Part shown: piece by piece, positions 1 to 7,617 of the stretch
Layout of the letters: each line of letters opens with the position of its first letter
Position numbering within the stretch: the stretch's first letter is position 1
Origin: Bacillota bacterium
GTDB taxonomy: Bacteria; Bacillota; Clostridia; Peptostreptococcales; Anaerovoracaceae
Reading direction: 5' to 3'
DNA length: 64,000 nucleotides
Assembly (NCBI GenBank): GCA_030536355.1
Contig: JAUNQD010000001.1
Location: 62,001-126,000, forward strand
Notes under the pieces: model-generated
What the model saw: only the letters and a program-made list of their open reading frames with translations
Told to the model about the DNA's origin: nothing
Database searches by the model: none
Translations under genes and position numbers: made by a program

Positions 1-186
1 TTCTATATCTTTAAGAAACTCCTCTACAGGTATTTTTTCATCTGTGTCATGTCCGCCAACGTCTATACCAACCAACGATACGAACTTTACTTCAGGATGT
101 TCCTTCAGTATTTTCTTTATGTCTTCCGGCGAGTGTTTCTCCACCGGCAATGTATAGAGCATTTTGTTTAAATCGTATGATAACAT
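1..186 (-). CDS. glnA: glutamine synthetase, N-terminal fragment (gene runs off the window)
   Basis: Only the first 62 codons are inside the window; the gene continues past position 1. The start ATG at 184-186 follows an AAGGAG ribosome-binding site. The peptide opens MLSYDLNKMLYTLPVEK and contains VSLVGIDVGGHDTDEKIP, which I recognise as the N-terminal beta-grasp region of the clostridial glutamine synthetases that begin with this lead-in. The enzyme makes glutamine from glutamate, ammonia and ATP. No catalytic-domain residue is visible, so the assignment rests on the N-terminal similarity alone. A hairpin at 237-275 separates it from the upstream envelope operon. Confidence 0.7.
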   Translation of the reverse strand, partial: MLSYDLNKMLYTLPVEKHSPEDIKKILKEHPEVKFVSLVGIDVGGHDTDEKIPVEEFLKDIE

Positions 187-236
187 AATTGTCTCCTTGG
201 GGTCCTGCCGTTGCTTTCATTGCTTAAAATAAGTCA

Positions 237-275
237 GAACATTCCCCTGTGTCTGAGCAGATACCGGGAATGTCC
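237..275 (-). terminator. hairpin between the UPF0182 gene and glutamine synthetase
   Basis: ACATTCCC (239-246) pairs with GGGAATGT (266-273) around a 19-nt loop. On the minus strand it is followed by TGACTTATTTTAAG, a weak U-rich tract. It sits just after the UPF0182 stop codon, so it may end that transcript, but the long loop and poor U-run make it a weak terminator. Confidence 0.4.
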
Positions 276-290
276 TGAACGATTACATTA

Positions 291-3191
291 TTAATTTAAC
301 ATGTTTAAATACTTATCCAGTTCATTAAGGTACTCGCCGTATTTAGCCCAGTTACCATTACGCTGTGCATCCTGCGCCTTGTCGAACGCTTCCTGAGCCT
401 TAGCAATTATTTCGCTCTGGCTGAGGTCACCATCATCGCTGCCGGAATATCCATCGTAATCACTATCGCCATAATCTGCACTTCCTTCTCCAAAGAGAGA
501 GTTCAGGGCTTCTGCCAATGTTTCTTCATATGCGATCCTATCTCCATATACTACGATTACCCTCTTAACTTCAGGGATACTGGAGTTAGTAGCTTCCAGG
601 TATACAGGCTCAATATAGAGCAGTGAATCTTCGATCGGAACGATGAACAGATTTCCTCTGCTATAGCTTGATCCGGAAGAATTCCACAGTGAGAATTCCT
701 TGGAAATTTCAGTATTCTGGTCGATCTGAGCTTCTACCTGCATTGGACCATATACGGTCTTACTCTTAGGCATCTGATACAGAACCAAGTTACCATATTC
801 TTCACCATCACTTCTTGCTACAAGAAGACCCATCAGGTTTTTCTTATCCTTCGGTGTGAATGGGATCGTATTAACGAATTCTGCCCTTTCTTCACCAGGA
901 AGTTTCATGATGTAGTAATTAGGTGTCATCTTCTGTTCTTTCATGCCGTAGATTTCATCAGCGATTTCCCAAAGGTCTTCGTTCTGATAGAATACCTTGA
1001 CATCATTCATGTGGTATCTCTGATATACCTGAGCCTGGATATTGAGCAGCATATTAGGATATCTGATATGAGCCTTGATTCCTTCAGGCATTTCCTCAAT
1101 ATCCTTGAAGAGTTTAGGATATATCTTCTTGAAAGTCTGCGCAATAGGGTCCTCTTCATCTACGATGTAGTAGTCTGTGTCCCCATTGTAAGCATCGATC
1201 ACTACCTTAACGGAATTTCTGATATAGTTTGTTGCATAATCAGCTGAATATGGTTCTGAATATGGATATCTTGATGTATAAGTATATGCATCGATGATCC
1301 AGTACAGTTTACCATTATCTGTGATCATATAAGGATCACTGTCGTATTCGAGATACGGCATGATCTGCTTGACTCTGTGTTCTATGTTTCTGTTGATTAT
1401 GATTTTGGAGTCACCCTTGATATTGCTGGAAACCAGCATCTTGAGGCTCTGTTCTCTTACAGCAAACATGAATCTGTTAACGAGTCCCAGTTTTATTCCG
1501 GCATCTCCCTTGTACTTAGAGTATTTATTGCTGTTTCCATCAGGATAGTCAAACTCTTCTTCCGAAGTATTTACCAGAATATAATTGTTTGTCAGCTCTC
1601 CGAAATAAACTTCAGGCTGAGTGATCTTTATTTCTTCAACATCTGACTTAGGAGGGATTCCTCCGATCAATACGTCAGGCTGTCCGCTGGCTGTTATTTT
1701 ATCAACTCTTGAGAGTGTAACACCATAACCATGAGTATACTTAAGATGCTTGTTGAGCCATGTGTCACTTATTCTTTCTTCATCGATTTCTCTTGCAGAC
1801 AGATATGTCTGAGTATATTCGCCATTGATTTCGTATCTGTCTACGTCTACATCATTGAATGAGTAGTACTGTCTGATACTTTCTGTCTGGTTATAGAATG
1901 TCTTAGTAGGTGTATAGTCATTGATTCTGATGTTGGAAATGGTTTCATCATTGCCGGCAATATCATCGCTTGTAAGATCTTCTGTAGCTGCGAAGTTCTT
2001 CATGTCAACATCATTCAAATCATAAGCATACTGTGTATATTCGATGTTTCTTTCCAGATATTTGCTTTCCTTATTGATTTCATCAGGAGTTACTATCAAG
2101 TTCTGTACCAGTATCCCTGCACCTGTTCCGCCCAGCAATACTACTACCATAACGATCGGAGCTATAATGGCAGGCTTGAGCTTTCTCTTGGTGATACCAA
2201 CAGCAAATCCAACTGCTGCGATCACAGATAACGCCATCATTGCTCTATATACCCATAAGGTTATGTTTACATCTGTAAATCCGGCTCCATAAACAGCTCC
2301 TGTGCTTCCAAACAGAAGAGTATACTGCTTAAGGAAAAAGTATACGCCAACCATTATGAAGAACAGTACACCAACTATGATCAGCTGCTTTTCAGCGATG
2401 GAAATCAGCATCTTAAAGTTGTCATCGTCGAACTGTTTTTTAGTCTTAGGCTTCTTGTTGAACACGCCCTTCTTGTTGAACTGGCCGGCAAACTTGCCAA
2501 ACATATCGTTCACATTTCCAAAGCCCTGACTGAAACCACCCTGACCAAATCCACTTCCGGCATTGAAATCGCTGCCGTCGTATCTGTCTTCATCAGGTTC
2601 AGCTTTTTCCTCTTCCTCTTGAACGTTTTCAAACATCTGAGGTGTTCTCATCGCCAGCAGCACCGAATAGTAGATAAGTGTCAGCGCCGCAAAAGCGATC
2701 AACAGGAAAATAAGCAGTTCATTGGCTGATTCTATGAATCCGAGCTTAAATACATAGAAGGAAATATCTTTATCATAAAGTGGGTCTTTGATATCGAATC
2801 CTGTGCTGTTTGCAAACTGCAAGAATTGGAACCACATCTTAGTTACTGCGAAATAAGTTGTGACGCCACCGTAAACTGCGGCAAGTCCCCAGGATATCAA
2901 ATTAAGTCTTCCGTGATTAGTTTCTTCGTTTGACGCAACTTTCTTAAAATACCCCCTCTTGAGGAATTTCAGATAAATGTAAGCAAGGAACGTTACGATC
3001 ACAAATACCGGAACGCCTATTTTTAACTGAGTAAACAGCTTGGTAAAGAACACTGAAACATAGCTCAGCTCTTTGAACCAAAGGAAATCAGTTATAAATC
3101 CAATAAGCATCACAAACAGTAATAATACCAACAATATTACTATAAGTGCGCCTTTGACTCCTAATTTTCTACTCTTCTTCTCTTTTTCCAA
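291..3191 (-). CDS. UPF0182 family large membrane protein
   Basis: A 966-residue protein with about seven hydrophobic segments in the first 370 residues (the first around residues 14-34), then a large polar domain of about 500 residues predicted to lie outside the membrane, and an acidic Gly/Ser/Asp linker near residue 900 before a short helical tail. This is the layout of the UPF0182/COG1615 family, whose molecular function is unknown. The start is TTG at 3189-3191, placed 7 nt after a strong AGGAGG. It is the last gene of a three-gene operon: only 13 nt separate it from the zinc-ribbon membrane protein. Confident of family, not of function. Confidence 0.88.
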   Translation of the reverse strand: MEKEKKSRKLGVKGALIVILLVLLLFVMLIGFITDFLWFKELSYVSVFFTKLFTQLKIGVPVFVIVTFLAYIYLKFLKRGYFKKVASNEETNHGRLNLISWGLAAVYGGVTTYFAVTKMWFQFLQFANSTGFDIKDPLYDKDISFYVFKLGFIESANELLIFLLIAFAALTLIYYSVLLAMRTPQMFENVQEEEEKAEPDEDRYDGSDFNAGSGFGQGGFSQGFGNVNDMFGKFAGQFNKKGVFNKKPKTKKQFDDDNFKMLISIAEKQLIIVGVLFFIMVGVYFFLKQYTLLFGSTGAVYGAGFTDVNITLWVYRAMMALSVIAAVGFAVGITKRKLKPAIIAPIVMVVVLLGGTGAGILVQNLIVTPDEINKESKYLERNIEYTQYAYDLNDVDMKNFAATEDLTSDDIAGNDETISNIRINDYTPTKTFYNQTESIRQYYSFNDVDVDRYEINGEYTQTYLSAREIDEERISDTWLNKHLKYTHGYGVTLSRVDKITASGQPDVLIGGIPPKSDVEEIKITQPEVYFGELTNNYILVNTSEEEFDYPDGNSNKYSKYKGDAGIKLGLVNRFMFAVREQSLKMLVSSNIKGDSKIIINRNIEHRVKQIMPYLEYDSDPYMITDNGKLYWIIDAYTYTSRYPYSEPYSADYATNYIRNSVKVVIDAYNGDTDYYIVDEEDPIAQTFKKIYPKLFKDIEEMPEGIKAHIRYPNMLLNIQAQVYQRYHMNDVKVFYQNEDLWEIADEIYGMKEQKMTPNYYIMKLPGEERAEFVNTIPFTPKDKKNLMGLLVARSDGEEYGNLVLYQMPKSKTVYGPMQVEAQIDQNTEISKEFSLWNSSGSSYSRGNLFIVPIEDSLLYIEPVYLEATNSSIPEVKRVIVVYGDRIAYEETLAEALNSLFGEGSADYGDSDYDGYSGSDDGDLSQSEIIAKAQEAFDKAQDAQRNGNWAKYGEYLNELDKYLNMLN

Positions 3192-3204
3192 AGTCGTCCT
3201 CCTT

Positions 3205-5955
3205 TTAAACTACATAACAAGCTGTCATTTTCATGACGAACTTCTTTTCAGGATACATAGAGTATACCTTTTCAGTAGTAGTATCTCCTATTGTTTCCCT
3301 CACCCATACATAATAATTGGTGCCCGCCTGTCTTATTTCTCCGATTTCCAGTTTTTTGAACTCTCCGGACATTTTCTGACCTTTAAGCGCAGCGGTTTCA
3401 CTATACAAACCTCTTTCCGGATCTAACATTTCCAGAACTTTCTCATCCCCATTGTTCATGAGTTCAACTTTATTTGACTCATAAGCAATTATCTGGCCTA
3501 CAACCTGTTCATCGTAGTATACAGGATAATTCTTTTTATCTCTGCCCCACTCAACAACGGTCATAGGCGTTGATAGGACCAGGTCTGAAATTTCGCCATT
3601 GGTTGCTTGATCATATACAAGATCTGAACTATACACAATGCTGTCTATGTTGCCGTTCTTATTCTTACCGATCTGGGCATTGATAAGATCCGTTTTATCT
3701 TCCATAGGCTCAGTTCTAACCTGCGCTGCGATCACGCTGTATTCAGTTTCTTCTCCGGTGATGAGCTGGATAACCTTGTTGAGCTGGTTGTCAATAAACT
3801 CTGCGGCCTTGCTCTGTGGCGCCAGGAATCTGATTCCCATTCCAACAACTTCTATAGCCAAAACGATTATAAGAATAACGAGGATGACCTTAAGAACGAT
3901 CCTTCCCTTACCGCCTTCTTCATCTTCATCGTGCTTTGCTCCATCTTCTATGTAATCTTTCTTGGCCTGCTTTCTTGCAGCCTTTTCTTCTTTAGCTCTT
4001 TCTTTTTCAAGACGCTTCTGCTCTTTGGCTCTCTGCTTCAGTTCTTTCTTGGAAAGTTCTTCTTCGTCATCATAGAATCCATCATCATAGAAGCTATCTG
4101 CAGTGTTATTTACCACATCATTTCCATAACTGTCAAAGTCGTTTGCCGGCAAGTCAGACATACTGTCCTCCTGAGGCATCAACATAGTATCATTGAGTCC
4201 AAACTTTTCTTCAGGTTCCATAAAGGATTCTACAGGAACTACAGCCTCCTGCTCCTGAATAGTTTCAGCCTCTTCAAACTGGCTCAGCAGTTCTTCCAGT
4301 TCGTCTACAGGCTGAGCAGTTTCCTTGAAGTCTATTGGCTGAGCTTCCTGCTCAGTCGCCATCGCAGCCGCCTCATCCAAGCTGTTGAAGAAATCGTCAT
4401 CATCTAATGCCGCCGGCTGTGGCTTCACATCTGCAACTCTTGTTGCTTCGCTTATTCCTGCAACGATATCTGCCTTTTTGATCACTCTCGTTCTTGTGAT
4501 CTCGTCGGAAGAAAGCATTGTTTCTCTTCCTGTTACAAGTTTTTCTTCAACGGCAGGAGCTTCCTGCATATTCTCAAATTCTGCAAAGAACGCATCTCTT
4601 GCCTTTGCCATTTCATTTATCTGATTTCTTGTTGCTTGATGAGCGTCTTGCACATCTCTTCTGATGTCAGCAGGCTGAGCATCAAATGCAGCGCCACTTC
4701 TAAGTCCTGCTACGGCCGCTCTGATTTTAGCCTCTTCCTCTGCTCTTAATTTAGCAGTATGTTCAAGCACCTTACGAGCCTCTTCAGCTGCAACTGCCTG
4801 ATCAGCTTCCTGTGCTAAAAATCTTCTCTTTTCTTCCAGCTGCCTCTGAGCCTCTTCAGCTTCAAATTTCTTTCTTTCCTGATCTGCTCTGAACTGAGCT
4901 TCGGCTTCAGCAGCCAATCTTGCTTCCTGCTGAGCTCTGATCTTCGCTGCTTCCTGAGCCGCCTTAAGATCCGCTTCCGCCTTAAGTCTTGCTTCTTCCG
5001 CAGCTCTCACTCTGGCTTCAGCTTCTGCTCTCATGCGAGCTTCTTCCTCTGCTTTGAGTCTAGCCTCCTCTTCAGCGCGAAGCCTTGCTTCTTCTTCAGC
5101 ACGGATCCTTGCTTCTTCAGCTGCTCTTGCTTCTTCTTCAGCCTTTCTTCTTGCAATTTCCTCAAGGCGAGCCGCTTCTTCGGCCGCCTTTCTCTGTGCT
5201 TCCTCTTCCGCTCTCTTCTGAGCTTCAGCAGCCAGTCTTGCTTCCTCGATAGCAGCCAGTCTTGCTTCTTCTTCGAGTCGCGCCGCTTCTCTTGCCGCTT
5301 CCTGAGCTTCTATTCTCTGGAGAACATCTGACTGGAACGCTTTAGGCTGATAAGGTTTAACTATGCCTTCTTTTTCTAAAAATGCTTCCATGGAGGAGTC
5401 TTCAGTACGTGTTTCGAAACGTTCTGCCGCAAGCATGTCCGCCTGTGACATTTCATGTTCGATAGCATTTCCTGTCTTTACTCTCTGATATTCATTATTA
5501 ATGAGTTTCTGGAACTCTTCATTCTTACTGTTGAAAGTATAGAACTTGTCTATTCTTTCTGCTGCACTCATTTCCTGAGGGCTCTTTTCAGGCGTGATCT
5601 GCTTGAAAACTTCTTTTTCAAGGTCTGCTCCTGTAATAAGCTCTTCCTCAACGGCAGGCTGAACAACTCTTGACGGTCTATCAGAAATAGTTGCAGGATC
5701 AGCATTCCAGTTAAAATTGATTTCTTCTGTTTTTTCTACAACATTTCTGTCAGGATAATCTGAAACGTTCCACTGAAATTCCTCAAATATGGGCCTTCTT
5801 GGTGCCGGTTCTTCAATGTCCATACTTGGTGCCGGTTCTTCATACGTTACAGGTTTTGGTATTTCCGGCTGCACGGCAATCTCCACAAGACTTCCGCAAT
5901 GATTACAAAACCTTGACCCTTCTGCAATCTCACTTCCGCAATTTCTACAATACAT
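3205..5955 (-). CDS. zinc-ribbon, coiled-coil, single-pass membrane protein
   Basis: A 916-residue protein with a modular layout. Residues 1-25 form a zinc ribbon (CRNCG then CNHCG, two CxxC pairs). Residues about 205-430 are an Ala/Glu/Arg-rich coiled coil built from repeats of the EEARLKAEEEARMRAE kind. A long acidic region follows, then a basic Lys/Glu stretch. One membrane segment lies near residues 686-712, and the last 200 residues are presumably extracytoplasmic. The cytoplasmic zinc ribbon and long rod suggest a scaffold or sensor spanning the membrane. I do not recognise the full-length family. It sits in an operon between a small membrane protein (21 nt upstream) and UPF0182. The repetitive coiled coil makes similarity searches unreliable. 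Confidence 0.8.
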   Translation of the reverse strand: MYCRNCGSEIAEGSRFCNHCGSLVEIAVQPEIPKPVTYEEPAPSMDIEEPAPRRPIFEEFQWNVSDYPDRNVVEKTEEINFNWNADPATISDRPSRVVQPAVEEELITGADLEKEVFKQITPEKSPQEMSAAERIDKFYTFNSKNEEFQKLINNEYQRVKTGNAIEHEMSQADMLAAERFETRTEDSSMEAFLEKEGIVKPYQPKAFQSDVLQRIEAQEAAREAARLEEEARLAAIEEARLAAEAQKRAEEEAQRKAAEEAARLEEIARRKAEEEARAAEEARIRAEEEARLRAEEEARLKAEEEARMRAEAEARVRAAEEARLKAEADLKAAQEAAKIRAQQEARLAAEAEAQFRADQERKKFEAEEAQRQLEEKRRFLAQEADQAVAAEEARKVLEHTAKLRAEEEAKIRAAVAGLRSGAAFDAQPADIRRDVQDAHQATRNQINEMAKARDAFFAEFENMQEAPAVEEKLVTGRETMLSSDEITRTRVIKKADIVAGISEATRVADVKPQPAALDDDDFFNSLDEAAAMATEQEAQPIDFKETAQPVDELEELLSQFEEAETIQEQEAVVPVESFMEPEEKFGLNDTMLMPQEDSMSDLPANDFDSYGNDVVNNTADSFYDDGFYDDEEELSKKELKQRAKEQKRLEKERAKEEKAARKQAKKDYIEDGAKHDEDEEGGKGRIVLKVILVILIIVLAIEVVGMGIRFLAPQSKAAEFIDNQLNKVIQLITGEETEYSVIAAQVRTEPMEDKTDLINAQIGKNKNGNIDSIVYSSDLVYDQATNGEISDLVLSTPMTVVEWGRDKKNYPVYYDEQVVGQIIAYESNKVELMNNGDEKVLEMLDPERGLYSETAALKGQKMSGEFKKLEIGEIRQAGTNYYVWVRETIGDTTTEKVYSMYPEKKFVMKMTACYVV

Positions 5956-5976
5956 AAGTTCCTCCTTCTGGCATTT

Positions 5977-6438
5977 CTATTCTTTTATCAGCGATTCCAG
6001 TTCTTCCGCTGTGTATTTTTTCCCGCTTCTTCCGGTATTGTACTCTGTGTAAATACCTTCCATGCTCTCCAATAATTCAATATCCTCGAAGCCTAAGCTA
6101 TCAAAATCATCTAAATCTGCAAAGTCCAAACTGATTTCTTCCCGGACAGGCGACTCAAAAGGCTCATTTCCTTTTTCAACCGGGCTTTTTGCTTCCGGTA
6201 TTTCACTCTCCCCTTTGCTCTTTTCTAGGTCTCTCAATTCATCCAGCTGTTCATTTGTTTTCTTCCACGTCGCATTCATCTCCGAAAGCTCATACGCAAC
6301 ATCATTGATGCTCTGTTCTATGGCCTTAATGGAAGCATTTCGAGATTTATTCCCTTGCCGCCACGATGAGATTACGACCACAACGATTACCAGTAGCGAG
6401 ACAAGTGCAACGATAGCCACGATCGTGGTTACATTCAT
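5977..6438 (-). CDS. small membrane-anchored acidic protein, unknown function
   Basis: A 153-residue protein with one strong N-terminal membrane segment (residues about 5-25, rich in Val/Ile/Leu), then a short basic stop-transfer patch, a possible short coiled coil and an acidic C-terminal half containing FADLDDFDSLGFEDIELLE. I place the start at ATG 6436-6438, 9 nt after AGGAG. A TTG two codons upstream would be only 3 nt from the Shine-Dalgarno. It is first in the three-gene operon with the zinc-ribbon protein and UPF0182. I do not recognise a family. Confidence 0.7.
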   Translation of the reverse strand: MNVTTIVAIVALVSLLVIVVVVISSWRQGNKSRNASIKAIEQSINDVAYELSEMNATWKKTNEQLDELRDLEKSKGESEIPEAKSPVEKGNEPFESPVREEISLDFADLDDFDSLGFEDIELLESMEGIYTEYNTGRSGKKYTAEELESLIKE

Positions 6439-6513
6439 ATCCAAGCTCTCCTGCGTTTATATTCTTTTCACACCTATTTCATCGCATAGCTTCACGATTA
6501 TATAGTCTCATGT

Positions 6514-6542
6514 ATTATACTATAATTTACAGATAATTTCAA
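6514..6542 (-). promoter_or_regulatory. sigma-A promoter of the UPF0182 operon
   Basis: On the minus strand TTGAAA (-35, 6537-6542) and TATAAT (-10, 6514-6519) are separated by exactly 17 bp. Transcription would start near 6507, about 70 nt before the first gene. Confidence 0.8.
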
Positions 6543-6552
6543 ATGTATATGC

Positions 6553-6580
6553 AAAAAAGGCAGACTATTCCCTGCCTTTT
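6553..6580 (-). terminator. rho-independent terminator of the Asn-rich small gene
   Basis: GGCAG/CTGCC stem (6559-6563 and 6572-6576) extended by A:T pairs, with a U-run on the minus strand (A-run 6553-6558). It lies about 60 nt after the small gene's stop and before the next promoter, so it insulates the two units. Confidence 0.7.
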
Positions 6581-6639
6581 CAGAGTATATCTGCCCATTT
6601 TGCATTAATTCTTCATCAAACCTTCACCTTTAGTAGCAT

Positions 6640-6780
6640 TTATCTGTTGTTTGACTGATTGCTTTGGCTTCTTTCGTTACGTTCATTGCTTTCATTGCTG
6701 TAACGATTTGTGTTACTGTTGGACTTATTGTTTGTCTGCTTCTGAGCCTTATTGCTCTGTTTGTTATTGTTGTTTTTCAT
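6640..6780 (-). CDS. 46-residue Asn/Ser/Gln-rich small protein
   Basis: ATG at 6778-6780 follows GGAGGGATGAAAAA, a near-ideal ribosome-binding site, and the frame runs 46 codons to TAA at 6640-6642. The peptide is low-complexity and hydrophilic: it starts MKNNNNKQSNKAQ and is dominated by Asn, Ser, Gln, Lys and Arg, with no Cys and no hydrophobic segment. The strong Shine-Dalgarno and the terminator downstream argue for a real gene. The composition recalls small spore-associated proteins of clostridia, but I cannot assign a family or function. Confidence 0.6.
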   Translation of the reverse strand: MKNNNNKQSNKAQKQTNNKSNSNTNRYSNESNERNERSQSNQSNNR

Positions 6781-6976
6781 TTTTTCATCCCTCCTCGATT
6801 TTAGTTTGCGCTCAAATATTTTTAGTATGTGAGGAAATAAGCGGGATTAACTTTTATCATAAAACGGAAATAAACAAAAATTTTTAATCACAATAACGAA
6901 ATTTGTTGTTGACAACCATAACACTAAATGTTAAACTTCTATTTGTTCGACACGAGACAACAGATATACTAGGTAT

Positions 6977-7052
6977 GCACCTTTAGCTCAGCTGGCAGAG
7001 CACCTGACTCTTAATCAGGGTGTCCAGGGTTCGAACCCCTGAAGGTGTACCA
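6977..7052 (+). tRNA. tRNA-Lys (anticodon CTT)
   Basis: A 76-nt cloverleaf. The acceptor GCACCTT pairs with AAGGTGT (7042-7048, one G:T), followed by an A discriminator and an encoded CCA (7050-7052). The D-arm is AGCTCAGCTGGCAGAGC. The anticodon stem CCTGA/TCAGG holds loop CTCTTAA, giving anticodon CTT. The T-arm is CCAGGGTTCGAACCCCTG-like. A strong terminator follows directly at 7061. Confidence 0.96.
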
Positions 7053-7060
7053 ATATGACA

Positions 7061-7089
7061 AACCCCAACCAATCGGTTGGGGTTTTGTT
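7061..7089 (+). terminator. terminator of tRNA-Lys
   Basis: AACCCCAACC (7061-7070) and GGTTGGGGTT (7075-7084) form a 10-bp perfect stem with a 4-nt loop, followed by TTGTT. Confidence 0.85.
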
Positions 7090-7107
7090 ATATTCTGATA
7101 AAACTAT

Positions 7108-7236
7108 CTTCAGGGGTTCGAACCAGAAAGGGCCAAACGGTCCAGTGGACCGTTTGTGTCCGAGCACGCCCGAGGCGTGCGCAGGATGGCAGATTTTGCG
7201 AAGCAAAATATGCACAAACCCCTGAAGGTGTACCAA
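7108..7236. repeat. palindromic repeat with three hairpins, carrying tRNA-Lys 3'-end copies
   Basis: The block is bounded by an 11-bp inverted repeat (CTTCAGGGGTT at 7108-7118, AACCCCTGAAG at 7217-7227). Inside are three perfect hairpins with 3-nt loops: AAACGGTCC/GGACCGTTT, GCACGCC/GGCGTGC and ATTTTGC/GCAAAAT. The left end (7109-7124) is an exact inverted copy of the tRNA T-arm segment 7028-7043. The right end (7217-7236) is an exact 20-bp direct copy of the tRNA 3' end 7034-7053. It resembles the dispersed structured repeats found near tRNA genes in clostridial genomes. No integrase or transposase is nearby. It could be a non-autonomous element or the relic of a second tRNA-Lys copy. Confidence 0.65.
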
Positions 7237-7239
7237 ACA

Positions 7240-7272
7240 GAACAATGTAACAGATGTTACATTGTTCTTTGT
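7240..7272 (+). terminator. perfect 12-bp hairpin terminator after the repeat
   Basis: GAACAATGTAAC (7240-7251) and GTTACATTGTTC (7256-7267) pair perfectly around AGAT, followed by TTTGTTG. It lies 4 nt beyond the duplicated tRNA 3' end, which supports the idea that this was once the end of a tRNA transcription unit. Confidence 0.75.
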
Positions 7273-7297
7273 TGTGCAATCAACTTTTTAACATCTT

Positions 7298-7326
7298 TTG
7301 ATAAAGAAGTTTATTTATGGTATAAT
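7298..7326 (+). promoter_or_regulatory. sigma-A promoter of the 56-aa ORF
   Basis: TTGATA (7298-7303) and TATAAT (7321-7326) with a 17-bp spacer. The expected transcription start is near 7333, about 38 nt before the ATG of the small ORF. Confidence 0.75.
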
Positions 7327-7370
7327 TATACAAAACCATCCTGTATAAGGATGATACTCAATATGGCAAC

Positions 7371-7541
7371 ATGAGATGCGCTGTATGTGAGAATACGATA
7401 GATTTCCAATTGCCTGTATATGGCTGGGACGACAGTTATCCTCATTGCGACGGAGAATCCGACCGCTGGTCAAGATACATCGCCCGCTGGTTCAGCGTGA
7501 AATTCGACTTGACAACTAAAGAAATCAAAGTTTCGGAGTAG
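7371..7541 (+). CDS. 56-residue Cys-containing small protein
   Basis: The frame begins MRCAVCENTIDFQLPVYGWD and ends KEIKVSE, 56 codons to TAG at 7539-7541. A CxxC pair at residues 3 and 6 plus an HC pair near residue 26 could bind zinc. It has a canonical promoter at 7298 and a terminator at 7577, so the transcription unit looks complete. The Shine-Dalgarno is weak: AAGGATG lies about 20 nt upstream, and a three-codon ATG frame sits between. I do not recognise the family. It could be a truncated remnant of a larger protein. Confidence 0.5.
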   Translation: MRCAVCENTIDFQLPVYGWDDSYPHCDGESDRWSRYIARWFSVKFDLTTKEIKVSE

Positions 7542-7576
7542 ATTGGAGAACCATCATGAAAAATACTACATAAACA

Positions 7577-7607
7577 AACGGACAGGCGACCCTGTCCGTT
7601 TTATTTT
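7577..7607 (+). terminator. rho-independent terminator
   Basis: AACGGACAGG (7577-7586) and CCTGTCCGTT (7591-7600) form a 10-bp stem with loop CGAC, followed by TTATTTT. It ends the 56-aa ORF transcript and may also slow transcripts from the convergent tauE operon. Confidence 0.85.
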
Positions 7608-7617
7608 CTCTATTCAT

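Noticed and set aside
5033..5221. Long plus-strand frames opposite the coiled-coil gene
   Set aside because: They are antisense shadows of Ala/Glu-rich codons, with no ribosome-binding site.
7028..7236. Prophage or integrative element attachment pair at tRNA-Lys
   Set aside because: The repeated tRNA ends are only 183 bp apart and no integrase, excisionase or cargo lies between them; a small element or tRNA relic fits better.
7546..7563. Five-codon frame MKNTT after the 56-aa ORF
   Set aside because: Too short to support as a gene despite a GGAGA upstream; probably part of the untranslated tail.
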